64,000 nt of DNA from Salinisphaera sp. LB1 (GCF_003177035.1 NZ_CP029488.1:3726501-3790500); one strand, 5' to 3'. Shown: positions 1 to 9,210, counted from the first letter of the stretch. The notes: generated by a model from the letters alone, not told the origin. Numbers and translations: made by a program.

Positions 1-1864
1 CCAGCGCCCGCGACAGGTCCGGGGCCACGAAAACATGGGCGGCCGCCGCCCGGATCGCGGCCGGCCCGTCGATGCCCTCGGCCAGCGCAGCCAGACCGGC
101 CGGCGGCTCGGGCGTCGCGACCGCCGGCTCGCGATCGGATTCGATCAGGGTGACGGGCTCGTTGGGCCACGCCGATGCATTGGCCGAACCGGCCAGGCTT
201 TCCACCGTGAAACCACGCAGCAGCGCGCCCAGCGCGGCTTCGGCCGCGGCCCGCCAGTCGTCACGCACCTGTACGCGGCGTGCTACGCCCTGGGCCTGGC
301 CATACCCGCAGGCCGCCAGCCAGGTATTGATCGCTTCGTCGTCTTCGCGCAGCACGGCCTGCTGCATCTTGCGCTCAGAGGCCAGCTCGGCCTGGCGCTC
401 GCCGAGCGCGGTACGCTGCGTCGTCAGTTGCTGTTCCAGTTCTGCTATTTCGGCGCGTAACGCGTCGATGGCTTCGGCCGTGGTCGCGGCCTGCTCGCGA
501 TCGAACTCGAGCTGTTGCGTGCGGGCCGCGACGTCCTGTTCGCTCGCGGCGAGCGCCGACTCATCGATCGTGGGCAGGCGTTCGCGCTCGCCGCGCCGTG
601 CGGCGTCGCGCTCGGCCAACGCGTCGCGTTGTTGTGCCGCATAGCGTGCGCGCGTGCGCTCGGCGTCGAGTTGCTGCACCGGGTTGTGCTCGCCCGCGTT
701 GAACGCATCCCAGGCGGTCTCGGCCTGCGTGGCCTCTTGCTCGGCCGCCGCCAGGCGCTCGCGCGCCGCCTCCAGGCCGGCCGCCGCGGCATCGCGCTCG
801 GCCTGGCGGGTCTGCTGTTCGGCCGCCAGCGCCCGGTCGGCCTCGTGATCGGCCTCGCGTCGTTGCGCCAGTGCATCGCGCCGGTCGAGCAGCGCCTGGC
901 GCTCGCGCTGGCGCATCTGCGCAACTTCGCGGGCATGATCGAGCGCCTGTTCGATCCGCCCGACATTCGCCTGGGCGTCGTAGAACGCGGCCTGGCGGTT
1001 CTGTACTTCGGTCATTGCCTGCTGTTGCGCCTTGTTGGCCGCCTCGCGCGCGCTTTCAGCCCGGCGGCGTGCCGAGATCGCCTCGCGCAGCCGATCCTCG
1101 GCCGCGCGCAGCGTGGCCTCGGCGGCCTCGACTTCGCCGGCGCGCGCCTGCCAGCGCAGGGTGAGCAATTCCGCCCGCAACCGGCGCTCGTCCGCCTTGT
1201 AGCTCTTGTACTTCTCGGCGTTGGCGGCCTGGCGCTTGAGCGTGCCCAGGCGCTGGCTCACCTCGGAGATGAGATCGTCCAGTCGTTCCAGGTTCTCGCG
1301 CGTATGCCGAATACGGTTCTCGGTCTCGCGGCGGCGCTCCTTGTATCTGGAGATGCCGGCCGCCTCTTCGAGCACCTGGCGCATGTCTTCCGGCTTGGCC
1401 TCGATCAGGCGGTTGACCGCGCCCTGCTCGATCACGGCGTAGTTGCTGCGGCCACCCAGGCCGGTGCCGAGAAACAGGTCCACCACGTCGCGCCGACGCG
1501 CCCGCGTGTTGTTGATGAAGTACTTGGAGCCGCCGTCGCGGCTCAGTTCGCGCCGGATGGATATTTCACCGAAGGCACCGTACTGCCCGCCGAGCTTGCC
1601 TTCGCTGTTGTCGAACCGCAGCTCGACCGATGCCCGCCCCACCGGCTTGCGGGCATGCGAGCCATTGAAGATGACATCTTCCAGCGCCTCGCCCCGCAGT
1701 TGCCGCGCGCTCGACTCGCCGGTCACCCAGCGCACGGCGTCAATTACGTTCGATTTGCCGCAACCGTTGGGCCCGACGACGCTGGTCAGATTCGAGGCCA
1801 GCGAGAGCGTCGTCGGATCGACGAACGACTTGAAACCGGCGAGCTTGATCTGGGTCAGACGCAT
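1..1864 (-). CDS. smc: Chromosome partition protein SMC (N-terminal part, cut by window edge)
   Basis: Structural maintenance of chromosomes ATPase; dimerises and, with ScpA/ScpB, compacts and segregates the nucleoid. The visible 621 codons start with the SMC head (MRLTQIKLAGFKSF) and contain Walker A GPNGCGKSN at residues 31-39. A long coiled coil rich in Glu, Arg, Ala and Gln follows from about residue 170. The hinge, second coil, ABC signature and Walker B would lie beyond position 1. The ATG at 1864 is chosen because it begins the conserved head; only a weak ribosome site is visible. It is divergent from queF. Family identity is certain; the C-terminal half is not seen. Confidence 0.96.
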   Translation of the reverse strand, partial: MRLTQIKLAGFKSFVDPTTLSLASNLTSVVGPNGCGKSNVIDAVRWVTGESSARQLRGEALEDVIFNGSHARKPVGRASVELRFDNSEGKLGGQYGAFGEISIRRELSRDGGSKYFINNTRARRRDVVDLFLGTGLGGRSNYAVIEQGAVNRLIEAKPEDMRQVLEEAAGISRYKERRRETENRIRHTRENLERLDDLISEVSQRLGTLKRQAANAEKYKSYKADERRLRAELLTLRWQARAGEVEAAEATLRAAEDRLREAISARRRAESAREAANKAQQQAMTEVQNRQAAFYDAQANVGRIEQALDHAREVAQMRQRERQALLDRRDALAQRREADHEADRALAAEQQTRQAERDAAAAGLEAARERLAAAEQEATQAETAWDAFNAGEHNPVQQLDAERTRARYAAQQRDALAERDAARRGERERLPTIDESALAASEQDVAARTQQLEFDREQAATTAEAIDALRAEIAELEQQLTTQRTALGERQAELASERKMQQAVLREDDEAINTWLAACGYGQAQGVARRVQVRDDWRAAAEAALGALLRGFTVESLAGSANASAWPNEPVTLIESDREPAVATPEPPAGLAALAEGIDGPAAIRAAAAHVFVAPDLSRAL

Positions 1865-2005
1865 GCCATGTTCAGCCCGCTACGCCGATCGTGATGCCTT
1901 GGATTTCGCGCATTGTCGCCCCTGACACGGCTACGCGCCGCTACGCATGCAAAGCCGGCTAGTGTAACCTAGCGCCGCGTTGATCCGACACGATGCCATC
2001 GCCCC

Positions 2006-2395
2006 ATGCCTAGTTCCCCGAGCCGTTCACTGGAAACCTTCGACAACCCGAAGCCCGAGCGCGATTACACGATCCGCATGCGGATTCCGGAGTTCACCTG
2101 CCTGTGTCCCGTGACCGGCCAGCCCGACTTCGCCACGCTCCATCTCGAATACGTGCCGGAGGCGAGTTGCGTGGAACTGAAGTCACTCAAGCTCTATATC
2201 TGGTCGTATCGCGACGAGGGCGCATTCCACGAGGCCGTCACCAATCGGATTCTGTCGGACCTCGTCGCCGCCACCGCGCCGCGCTTCATGCGCCTGACCG
2301 CCGAGTTCTGGGTCCGTGGCGGCATCGATACCACGGTGATCGCCGAACATCGGGCCGAGGGCTGGCAACCGGCGCCGCGGGTCGATCTCGCGTAA
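2006..2395 (+). CDS. queF: NADPH-dependent 7-cyano-7-deazaguanine reductase (preQ0 reductase)
   Basis: Reduces the nitrile of preQ0 to the amine of preQ1 using NADPH, a step in queuosine tRNA modification. At 129 residues it is the short, single-domain (YkvM-like) QueF. The catalytic motif [14 protein letters not shown] is present; Cys34 is the expected thioimide-forming nucleophile. The NADPH-binding motif ELKSLKLY follows near residue 57. Another queuosine gene, queH, lies at 27.8 kb, so the pathway is likely functional although its genes are scattered. It is divergent from smc and convergent with the lipoprotein gene downstream. Confidence 0.95.
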   Translation: MPSSPSRSLETFDNPKPERDYTIRMRIPEFTCLCPVTGQPDFATLHLEYVPEASCVELKSLKLYIWSYRDEGAFHEAVTNRILSDLVAATAPRFMRLTAEFWVRGGIDTTVIAEHRAEGWQPAPRVDLA

Positions 2396-2441
2396 CGCCG
2401 GCGGCAGACGCTGAACACGACGGCTACAGCGTGCCGCACCG

Positions 2442-3137
2442 CTATCGCAAGGGCGCCAGGTTGTGGCCGTCGACGCGAACACGCGTGCCGGTACTGAGGC
2501 CGTTGACCGAATTCAGCGTCACGCTGCGGGTGCCACCGGTATCCATGGCCACGTTGACCCGATACACGGTGACCTTGCGGATATGCTTTTCGGCGGCGTT
2601 GCCGGCATAGGCGCCGCCAAGCGCGCCGGCAATCTCGGCAATGGTCTTGCCGGCACCGTGGCCGATCTGGCTTCCGATGGCCCCGCCCGCAACGCCACCG
2701 GCCACCGCGCCGACACCGCTACCATGCTGCGCATTGCGCTGGATCGGTGTGATTGAACTGATCGTGCCGCAGTCGCTACATACCGGCTTGGAATGGCTGC
2801 GGGCCTGCTCCCGCGCGTGGCTGCGGGCCTGCGCTGTCTTGTGCTCCGATGCCTGTTTGGCCTCGCTCTGTTTCTGCCTGGCGCGCGCTTGATCCTGTTT
2901 GGCGTCGGCGACTTTTTTCTGTGCCTCTTTCTTCTTGGCCGACGCCTTGGCTTCGGCTGCCTGCTGTTGCGCCTGTGCCAGGTTTTTCTGTGCCTGTTCG
3001 AGGTTCTGGTTGGCCTGCTGTAATTGCGCCTGGGCGTTGTCCGCCTGATCCTGCTTGCTCTTGGAACAGGCCGTCAGGCCCAACGCCGGGATGAGCAGCG
3101 CCAGGGCGGCGGCGTGAAGCAACGATGGTGAGATCAT
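2442..3137 (-). CDS. Glycine-zipper outer-membrane lipoprotein with coiled-coil spacer
   Basis: A 231-residue predicted lipoprotein. The start at 3137 gives a hydrophobic signal ending in the lipobox LTAC; an in-frame ATG nine codons earlier would spoil the signal. After the lipid Cys comes an Ala/Gln/Lys-rich coiled coil of about 90 residues, then a VCSDCGTI motif, a glycine zipper (repeated GAVAGGVAGGAIGSQIG-type spacing) and a small C-terminal beta domain of the kind seen in the SlyB/Pcp 17-kDa surface antigen family. Function in that family is structural or envelope stress-related and not well defined. The long coiled-coil insert between lipid anchor and zipper is unusual for SlyB-like proteins and recalls Lpp-type spacers. 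Confidence 0.8.
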   Translation of the reverse strand: MISPSLLHAAALALLIPALGLTACSKSKQDQADNAQAQLQQANQNLEQAQKNLAQAQQQAAEAKASAKKKEAQKKVADAKQDQARARQKQSEAKQASEHKTAQARSHAREQARSHSKPVCSDCGTISSITPIQRNAQHGSGVGAVAGGVAGGAIGSQIGHGAGKTIAEIAGALGGAYAGNAAEKHIRKVTVYRVNVAMDTGGTRSVTLNSVNGLSTGTRVRVDGHNLAPLR

Positions 3138-3245
3138 GTCGTAACTCGCTGTCTGAAACGTCATCGGGCAGCCGATACGGCATTGAACACCGCCGGAACG
3201 ACTACAATGGCGGCTTTATTCTAGAACGCGCCAAGCGAACGATAG

Positions 3246-4019
3246 ATGAATCCCGTCAGCGAACTGGTCATCGGACCCAGCTATCTGGCGCGCGGTTTCG
3301 GCCTGTTGCGCGCGCCGAGACTGCGCCGCTATGTGGTGGTGCCCATCGTCGTGAACATCACCCTGATCGTTGCCCTGGTCAGCCTGCTCGGCTGGCAGAT
3401 CGACGACTGGCTCACGCACTGGCTGGCCGGCCTGCCGCACTGGCTGGCCTGGCTCGAGGACGTGCTCTGGTGGCTGGCGATGATCCTGTGCACCCTGGCC
3501 TTCTGTTACCTGTTCACACTGCTCGCCAATCTCATCGCCAGCCCGTTCAACGGCATGCTCTCGGCGCGCGTGGAACAACTGCGAACCGGAAACGAGCCGA
3601 ACAGCGGCTTGAGTATCGCCGGCGAGATGTGGGACGGGCTGATCGGCGAACTGCGGCGCCTGCGCTATTACGCCACACGCGCGGCGCTGCTGGGGCTGGT
3701 CAGCCTGGTGCTGCTGTTCATCCCGGTGGCCAACCTCGCGATTGCGCCACTCTGGTTCGTATTCGGCGCCTTTATGCTGGCCTTCGAGTATCTCGACCTG
3801 CCCATGGCGAATCGCGGCATGGCATTCGACGACAAGATGCAGCACCTGTACGCACACGGCTGGCGCCACCTCGGGTTCGGGAGTGTGGTGACACTGGCCA
3901 CCGCGATTCCCCTGGCCAATCTGGTGGTCGTGCCGGCCGCAGTCATCGGCGCCACGCTGCTCTATATCGAAACCGACGCCCCACCGTCCGGGGACCGGCC
4001 GACCCGCGCCCGGGGCTGA
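3246..4019 (+). CDS. cysZ: CysZ-type sulfate transport membrane protein (EI24 family)
   Basis: Integral inner-membrane protein of 257 residues resembling CysZ, a sulfate uptake protein feeding cysteine synthesis. Hydrophobic segments lie near residues 30-50, 78-100, 143-170 and 205-235. The family-typical stretches NLIASPFNGMLSARVE and AFEYLDLPMANRGMAF are visible. The start at 3246 has little room upstream because the divergent lipoprotein gene begins at 3137. No cys biosynthetic genes are nearby, so substrate assignment rests on family resemblance. Confidence 0.87.
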   Translation: MNPVSELVIGPSYLARGFGLLRAPRLRRYVVVPIVVNITLIVALVSLLGWQIDDWLTHWLAGLPHWLAWLEDVLWWLAMILCTLAFCYLFTLLANLIASPFNGMLSARVEQLRTGNEPNSGLSIAGEMWDGLIGELRRLRYYATRAALLGLVSLVLLFIPVANLAIAPLWFVFGAFMLAFEYLDLPMANRGMAFDDKMQHLYAHGWRHLGFGSVVTLATAIPLANLVVVPAAVIGATLLYIETDAPPSGDRPTRARG

Positions 4020-4173
4020 CGCACCGGGGCGGGCCGCCGACGTTCGGCGACCATCCGCGGCTGCGCACGACGGCGCCATGCACCCGGCCGAATGCATGCC
4101 CATGGCGATGTTTGATTGCATACCGGCATCATTTTTGCTAAAGCTACGCGCTGTTTGTCGACCCGAGAACACA

Positions 4174-4617
4174 ATGGCGACTACGGAAAACACCTCAAAA
4201 CTCGACGCGCCTCAAGAGTTTACGCCCTACGTCCCGTCCGAGGACGAGGAGTATATGAATGAAGCGCAGCGCGAACACTTCCGCAGCATCCTCGTTCAGT
4301 GGAAAAAAGAGCTGATGGAGGAAGTCGATCGCACGATGCATCACATGAAGGATGAGGCGGCCAATTTCCCCGATCCAACCGACCGCGCGAGCCAGGAGTC
4401 GGAGTTCAGCCTCGAACTGCGAACGCGGGACCGTGAGCGCAAGCTGATTCGCAAGATCGACCAAGGCATCGCCCGGGTCGACCGGGACGAATACGGTTTC
4501 TGCGAAACCTGCGGTACCGAGATCGGCATCCGCCGCCTGGAGGCCCGCCCGACAGCCACGCTCTGCGTCGACTGCAAAAGCCTCGACGAGATCCGCGAGC
4601 GTCAGCTCGGGCGCTAG
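4174..4617 (+). CDS. dksA: RNA polymerase-binding transcription factor DksA
   Basis: Secondary-channel regulator that, with ppGpp, represses rRNA promoters and activates amino-acid operons. The start at 4174 gives 147 residues, close to the usual 151; an ATG 32 codons upstream adds a segment without family similarity. The coiled-coil tip motif DPTDRAS carries the two functional Asp residues, and a four-cysteine zinc finger is intact (Cys110, Cys113, Cys131, Cys134). This is the zinc-dependent class rather than the cysteine-poor DksA2 class. phaR follows in the same direction after 128 bases that hold a GC-rich hairpin (4662-4682) without a T tract. Confidence 0.96.
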   Translation: MATTENTSKLDAPQEFTPYVPSEDEEYMNEAQREHFRSILVQWKKELMEEVDRTMHHMKDEAANFPDPTDRASQESEFSLELRTRDRERKLIRKIDQGIARVDRDEYGFCETCGTEIGIRRLEARPTATLCVDCKSLDEIRERQLGR

Positions 4618-4745
4618 GGCCTGCGGCCGCTGCAGGCGGCCACAGGCGCTTGTTGCACCAGACCGGCCCCGCCGGGGCCGGTCCCGGGCGGCCGCGTCTG
4701 GCACACTGACGGAGTCGCCCGCGACCTGTCGTAATCGAGACGCCG

Positions 4746-5282
4746 ATGTCCTCCCAGCGGATCATCAAGAAATATCCGAATCGACGGCTGTATGACACTG
4801 AAGTCAGCCGCTACATCACGCTCGAGAACATTCGCCAGCTCGTCATCGCCAACGAGGACTTCAAGGTCGTGGACAAGCGCAGCGGGCACGACATCACCCG
4901 CAGCATCCTGCTACAGGTGATTAGCGAGCAGGAGGAAGGCGGCAATCCGATCTTTCGGACCGAGGTGTTACGCAACATCATTCGCTTCTATGGCGACTCG
5001 ATGCAGAGCACCATGAGCTCGTATCTCGAGCTGTCGCTCGAATTCTTCAACGAGCAGCAGTCCCAGTTCCGGGACCGATTGCGCCGTTTGCTGGGGGCGA
5101 ACAACCCGCTCGCCGCTCTGCGCGAGCTATCCCAGGACCAGCTGCCCATATGGCGCAGCGTGCGCCGCGAGTTTCTCGCCAACATGGCGCGCCGTGACTC
5201 GTCATCAGCGAAAGAGCAGGCAACCGGGCGCCCCGAAGACGGCGGACCGACCGGCGCCGGGCGTAACCCGCCATCCGATTGA
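4746..5282 (+). CDS. phaR: Polyhydroxyalkanoate synthesis repressor PhaR
   Basis: DNA-binding repressor of phasin and polyhydroxyalkanoate genes that is released when it binds PHA granules. The N-terminal PHB/PHA accumulation regulator domain (RIIKKYPNRRLYDTEVSRYI) is well conserved, followed by the second regulator domain to about residue 110. The C-terminal 40 residues are low-complexity and hydrophilic. It is 178 residues, normal for the family. No PHA synthase or phasin gene lies in this window, so targets are elsewhere. The sRNA promoter begins 30 bases after its stop. Confidence 0.92.
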   Translation: MSSQRIIKKYPNRRLYDTEVSRYITLENIRQLVIANEDFKVVDKRSGHDITRSILLQVISEQEEGGNPIFRTEVLRNIIRFYGDSMQSTMSSYLELSLEFFNEQQSQFRDRLRRLLGANNPLAALRELSQDQLPIWRSVRREFLANMARRDSSSAKEQATGRPEDGGPTGAGRNPPSD

Positions 5283-5312
5283 ATGGGCCGGGAAAATTTC
5301 TGGCGACGACGC

Positions 5313-5340
5313 TTGATTTATACGAAAGTCGTACTATACT
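5313..5340 (+). promoter_or_regulatory. Sigma-70 promoter of the small RNA, with palindromic operator in the spacer
   Basis: TTGATT at 5313-5318 and TATACT at 5335-5340 are separated by 16 bases. The spacer holds the perfect palindrome TACGA-AAG-TCGTA (5321-5333), in the classic position for a repressor operator. The predicted start is near 5347. The regulator is unknown. Confidence 0.75.
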
Positions 5341-5346
5341 TAGTTC

Positions 5347-5434
5347 ATGGTCGCGAAGGCGATCACCGAATCTCCTCCGAAAGGCCTAACGGCCTTTCTC
5401 GCACTTAGCCCCCTTATCCAAGGGGGCTTTTTTT
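5347..5434 (+). ncRNA. Putative trans-acting small RNA with exposed anti-Shine-Dalgarno motif
   Basis: About 88 nucleotides lie between a strong promoter and a strong terminator, with no convincing small protein. Predicted folds: hairpin 1 (GGTCGC/GCGATC, 5349-5364, loop GAAG); an unpaired stretch with TCTCCTCC (5371-5378), complementary to the Shine-Dalgarno sequence; hairpin 2 (AAAGGCC/GGCCTTT, 5380-5397); and a rho-independent terminator (AGCCCCCTT/AAGGGGGCT, 5407-5428, then seven T). This plan matches sRNAs that repress translation by pairing C/U-rich loops with ribosome sites. It sits between phaR and the convergent pnp gene. I do not recognise a named family. Confidence 0.72.
5407..5434 (+). 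terminator. Rho-independent terminator of the small RNA
   Basis: Nine-base-pair stem AGCCCCCTT/AAGGGGGCT with an ATCC loop followed by TTTTTTT. Confidence 0.9.
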
Positions 5435-5509
5435 ATGGTCACGATCCCATGGCCCGGCGCGCGCTGCAGTGGCCGGGCCGCGCCGGCGCGAGGGTGATCA
5501 GAGCGCATG

Positions 5510-5537
5510 AAAAAGGCGCCCCCGGGGAGGCGCCTTT
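5510..5537 (-). terminator. Terminator after pnp
   Basis: Read on the minus strand, AAAGGCGCC pairs with GGCGCCTTT and ends in a short T run, 31 bases after the pnp stop. It closes the metY-pnp operon. Confidence 0.85.
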
Positions 5538-5568
5538 CGCGTTGCCGCCAGACCAGCAACCGAAGCGA

Positions 5569-7692
5569 TCAGCCCTCGGTGCTTTCCTCGGGCTCAGCCA
5601 GTTCCTTCATCGAAAGCCGGACACGGCCCTGACGATCGACTTCCAGCACCTTGACCTTGACCATCTGACCTTCGGAGAGCTCGTCCGTGACGTTCTCCAC
5701 ACGATGCGGCGCGATCTGGGAAATATGCACCAGACCGTCGCGGCCCGGCGCCAGGTTGACGAAGGCGCCGAAGTCGACAATGCGAACGACCTTGCCTTCG
5801 TAGATCTGGCCGGCCTCGATGTCCTTGGTGATCTCCTCGATACGCTGGATCGCGAGATCCGCCGCCGACTTGTCGACCGCGGCCACATGGATCGTGCCGT
5901 CGTCCTCGATATCGATCGACGCGCCGGTTTCCTCGGTGATGGAGCGGATCGTCGCGCCGCCCTTGCCGATCACGTCGCGGATCTTCTCCGAATCGATCTT
6001 GATCGTGAAGATGCGCGGCGCCCACTCGGAGACTTCCTTGCGCGGTGCGTCGATCGCCTCGGACATGACGTCCAGGATGTGCAGACGGCCTTCCCTGGCC
6101 TGGTCCAGCGCGACTTCCATGATCTCGCGCGTAATGCCGCCGATCTTGATATCCATCTGCAGCGCGGTGATGCCGTTCTTGGACCCGGCCACCTTGAAGT
6201 CCATGTCGCCGAGGTGATCCTCGTCGCCCAGGATATCCGTGAGCACAGCGAACTTGTCGCCTTCCTTGATCAGGCCCATGGCCACACCGGCGACCGGCGC
6301 CTTGATCGGCACGCCCGCGTCCATCAACGCCAGGCTCGTGCCGCAGACCGAGGCCATGGAGGACGAGCCATTGGATTCGGTGACTTCCGAGACCACGCGC
6401 ATGACGTAGGGGAACTCGTTCTCGAGATCCGGCAACACGCCCATGATACCGCGCTTGGCCAGCTTGCCGTGGCCAATCTCGCGCCGCTTCGGACTGCCCA
6501 TGAAGCCGGTCTCACCCACGCAGTACGGGGGAAAGTTGTAGTGCAGCATGAACGGGTCTTCATACTTGCCTTCGACTGCATCGATGAGCTGGGCATCGCG
6601 ACCCGTGCCGAGCGTGGCGACCGCCAGGGCCTGGGTCTCGCCGCGGGTGAACAACGCCGAGCCATGGGTCCGTGGCAGCACGCCGGTACGAATGGTCAGG
6701 TCGCGCACGGTGCGCGTGTCGCGCCCGTCGATACGCGGCTCGCCTTCGAGGATCCGCGAGCGCACGGTCTTCTTCTCGAGATCGCCGAGTGCAGCCTTCA
6801 CGTCTTCACGCGAGTAGCCTGTCTCGTCTTCGGTCGCCACCAGTTCCTCGACGACCTTGTCCTTGATCTCGCCCAGCCGTGTCTGGCGCTCCTGCTTGTC
6901 GGCGATCTGGTAGGCGGCGGTGACGTCCTCGCCGGCAATGCGCGCGACCGCCTCGGCCAGCGACTGGTCCTTCTCGGCCGCCTGCCAGTTCCAGGCCGGC
7001 TTGGCGGCTTCCGCTGCCAGCGCACTGATCGCCTGGATCGCGGCCTGCAACTGTTCGTGGCCGAACAGCACCGCCCCCAGCATGATCTGTTCCGACAGCT
7101 GCTTGGCTTCGGATTCCACCATCAGCACAGCGTCGGACGTACCGGCGACGACGAGGTTGAGGTCGCTTTCCTTGATCTGGGTCGCGCTCGGATTGAGTAC
7201 GTACTCGCCATTGGCATAACCCACGCGTGCCCCGCCGATGGGGCCGTCGAACGGCATGCCCGACAGCGCCAGCGCGGCCGAGGCGCCGATCATCGCGGGA
7301 ATGTCGGGATCGATCTCGGGATCGACCGACATCACCGTGGCAATGATCTGGACTTCGTTATGGAAATCCTTGGGAAACAGCGGCCGGATCGGACGATCGA
7401 TCAGACGGCAGGTCAGCGTTTCCTTCTCGCCCGGGCGGCCTTCGCGCTTGAAGAACCCGCCGGGGATCTTGCCGCCGGCATAGGTGCGCTCCTGGTAATT
7501 GACGGTCAGCGGAAAGAAATTCGCATCGGGCTTGGCTTCCTTTTTCCCGACCGCGGTGACGAGCACCACGGTGTCGCCCATGCTGACCTTGACCGCGCCA
7601 TCCGCCTGGCGCGCGATTTCACCGGTTTCCAGCGTGACGTCGTGCTCGCCGTACTGGAACGTTTGCCGGCTGGTGACTTCTACTTTACTCAC
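5569..7692 (-). CDS. pnp: Polyribonucleotide nucleotidyltransferase (PNPase)
   Basis: Phosphorolytic 3'-5' exoribonuclease of the RNA degradosome; trimeric ring. The 707 residues show the normal order: first RNase PH domain (1-140), alpha-helical domain, second catalytic RNase PH domain (about 310-540), KH domain ([20 protein letters not shown], about 560) and S1 domain ([15 protein letters not shown], about 625). Length matches the family. It is the last gene of the operon behind rpsO, as in Escherichia coli, with the rpsO terminator between them. In E. coli the pnp leader is processed by RNase III and autoregulated; the 30-60 base leader here is too short to judge. Confidence 0.98.
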   Translation of the reverse strand: MSKVEVTSRQTFQYGEHDVTLETGEIARQADGAVKVSMGDTVVLVTAVGKKEAKPDANFFPLTVNYQERTYAGGKIPGGFFKREGRPGEKETLTCRLIDRPIRPLFPKDFHNEVQIIATVMSVDPEIDPDIPAMIGASAALALSGMPFDGPIGGARVGYANGEYVLNPSATQIKESDLNLVVAGTSDAVLMVESEAKQLSEQIMLGAVLFGHEQLQAAIQAISALAAEAAKPAWNWQAAEKDQSLAEAVARIAGEDVTAAYQIADKQERQTRLGEIKDKVVEELVATEDETGYSREDVKAALGDLEKKTVRSRILEGEPRIDGRDTRTVRDLTIRTGVLPRTHGSALFTRGETQALAVATLGTGRDAQLIDAVEGKYEDPFMLHYNFPPYCVGETGFMGSPKRREIGHGKLAKRGIMGVLPDLENEFPYVMRVVSEVTESNGSSSMASVCGTSLALMDAGVPIKAPVAGVAMGLIKEGDKFAVLTDILGDEDHLGDMDFKVAGSKNGITALQMDIKIGGITREIMEVALDQAREGRLHILDVMSEAIDAPRKEVSEWAPRIFTIKIDSEKIRDVIGKGGATIRSITEETGASIDIEDDGTIHVAAVDKSAADLAIQRIEEITKDIEAGQIYEGKVVRIVDFGAFVNLAPGRDGLVHISQIAPHRVENVTDELSEGQMVKVKVLEVDRQGRVRLSMKELAEPEESTEG

Positions 7693-7721
7693 GTATTTCT
7701 TCCTGGCTTCTTGCTTTCTGA

Positions 7722-7762
7722 AACAAAAAAGCGCCCGGCTCGGGCATCCCGAGGGGCGCTTT
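7722..7762 (-). terminator. Terminator between rpsO and pnp
   Basis: On the minus strand AAAGCGCCC pairs with GGGCGCTTT around an inner CTCGGG/CCCGAG hairpin and is followed by a T-rich tail. It corresponds to the partial terminator found between rpsO and pnp in enterobacteria, so read-through into pnp is expected. Confidence 0.85.
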
Positions 7763-7789
7763 GGCGATCAAGCGAAAATGATCGCGCGC

Positions 7790-8059
7790 TTAGCGACGCA
7801 GACCAAGATCCTGAATGATCGTCTTGTAGCGGTTGGCGTCATGACGCTTGACGTAATCGAGCAGCTTGCGGCGACGGTTGACCATCTTCAGCAGGCCACG
7901 ACGCGAATGGTGATCCGCCTTGTGCTGGTCGAAATGCGCGCCGAGCTGGCTGATACGGGTGGTCAGCAGCGCGATCTGCACTTCGGGCGAGCCGGTATCG
8001 CTGCTTCCGCGGCCATATTTCTCGATAACGTCGGCTTTTTCTTGCGTCGACAGAGCCAT
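7790..8059 (-). CDS. rpsO: 30S ribosomal protein S15
   Basis: Primary 16S rRNA-binding protein that organises the central domain of the 30S subunit. The start at 8059 follows an AGGAG ribosome site and gives exactly 89 residues, the standard size; an upstream in-frame ATG adds 12 unrelated residues. The conserved [11 protein letters not shown] and [19 protein letters not shown] stretches are present. It has its own promoter about 160 bases upstream; the intervening leader could carry the S15 autoregulatory fold, which I cannot model here. Confidence 0.98.
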   Translation of the reverse strand: MALSTQEKADVIEKYGRGSSDTGSPEVQIALLTTRISQLGAHFDQHKADHHSRRGLLKMVNRRRKLLDYVKRHDANRYKTIIQDLGLRR

Positions 8060-8219
8060 AATCACTCCTGGAGTTGTCTTGGCGAGCCCGCGCAACTGGA
8101 TTGTGCTGCAGTCTGGCTTTTTCCAAATCGGGGCCGAGTCGACGTTCAGCTCACCCTTTGGGAAAAGCCCGTGCGTTGGCCAGTTGCCTGATGGGACCGC
8201 CGGGTTCAGTGGAGGCGGT

Positions 8220-8248
8220 ATTCTAGCGGCGAAAGCGCGCGCTTACAA
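8220..8248 (-). promoter_or_regulatory. rpsO promoter
   Basis: TTGTAA (8243-8248) and TAGAAT (8220-8225), read on the minus strand, with a 17-base spacer. The predicted start near 8213 leaves a leader of about 154 bases before rpsO, room for S15 autoregulation. Confidence 0.75.
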
Positions 8249-8252
8249 CCGC

Positions 8253-8288
8253 TAAAAAGGCGATTTTCCGCGCGTTTCGCCGTTTTTC
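8253..8288 (-). terminator. Weak terminator after truB
   Basis: GGCGA/TCGCC stem flanked by A and T runs on the minus strand, overlapping the truB stop and just ahead of the rpsO promoter. The stem is short and bulged, so termination is probably partial. Confidence 0.5.
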
Positions 8289-9210
8289 ACGGTTGCGGCC
8301 GCGCGAACAACCGCTTCGGGCGAAGCGCGCCATCGCCCGGGCAATAGCCCAGGCCCAGGAGGTGCCCCGCCGGCGACACCACGCGCAATAGCCCGTCGCG
8401 CGCCGGCCAGTCGCCGTATACCGTTCGACCCTGCAGGATCGCGTCGGCCTGCGCGGCATCAACCGATGCCGCCGGCCAGTCGCCGATCAGGGCCGAAACC
8501 GGCCGCAGCCAGCCATGCAGGCGCGCCGGCTCGTCGCGAGCCGCGGCCTCGATCGACGCGAGATCGACCATCGGCTCATCGTCACCGAGCGAGCCGACCC
8601 GGGTGCGGCGCAACGAGGCGACATGCGCGCAACCGCCCCAGGCGCGCGCGATGTCCTCGACCAGCGTGCGCACGTAGGTCCCGCTGCTCACGGCCACGTC
8701 GAGCGTCAGGGTATCCGCATCGGCCGCAACCACGTCGAGCGCGTGTACCGTGATCGTTCGCGGCTCGCGTTCGATGGTGCGGCCTTCGCGTGCGTATTCG
8801 TAGAGCGGTTTGCCGTCGACTTTCAGCGCCGAATACATCGGCGGAACCTGCGTCTGGACGCCGACGAATCCGGCCACTAGCGCCGCCAGCGCATCGCCCG
8901 TGGGCGTGGCCACATCACTGCTTCGCGACCACTCGCCTTCGGCATCGCCGGTCGTGGTTTCCTGACCGATACGCGCGGTGACCCGGTAATGCTTGTCGGC
9001 CGCCAGCAGATAGGAGGACAGTTTGGTCGCCTCGCCAAGACATACGGGCAACAGACCGGTCGCCAGCGGATCCAGACTGCCGGTATGGCCGGCCTTGCGG
9101 GCATCGAACGCCCGCCGGACCCGCTGCAGCGCCTGATTCGAGGACACGCCGAGCGGCTTGTCCAGAAGAATCACACCGTCGATGTCCCGGCCCTTGTTAC
9201 GACGCGCCAC
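8287..9210 (-). CDS. truB: tRNA pseudouridine-55 synthase
   Basis: Converts uridine 55 of the T-loop in all tRNAs to pseudouridine. The catalytic motif GSLDPLATG holds the nucleophilic Asp, and the PUA-like C-terminal region ends the protein. The likely start is GTG at 9210, which gives MARRNKGRDIDGVILLDKP and 307 residues. This start overlaps the rbfA stop by 14 bases, suggesting translational coupling. No ATG exists near the conserved N-terminus; an upstream one would lie deep inside rbfA. Confidence 0.95.
   Translation of the reverse strand: MARRNKGRDIDGVILLDKPLGVSSNQALQRVRRAFDARKAGHTGSLDPLATGLLPVCLGEATKLSSYLLAADKHYRVTARIGQETTTGDAEGEWSRSSDVATPTGDALAALVAGFVGVQTQVPPMYSALKVDGKPLYEYAREGRTIEREPRTITVHALDVVAADADTLTLDVAVSSGTYVRTLVEDIARAWGGCAHVASLRRTRVGSLGDDEPMVDLASIEAAARDEPARLHGWLRPVSALIGDWPAASVDAAQADAILQGRTVYGDWPARDGLLRVVSPAGHLLGLGYCPGDGALRPKRLFARPQP

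Noticed and set aside
4662-4682. dksA terminator
   Set aside because: A GC-rich hairpin is present but lacks any T tract, so termination is not supported.
5347-7818. 823-codon open frame antisense to pnp, starting at the sRNA
   Set aside because: The sRNA terminator would stop transcription at 5434, and pnp on the other strand is certain.
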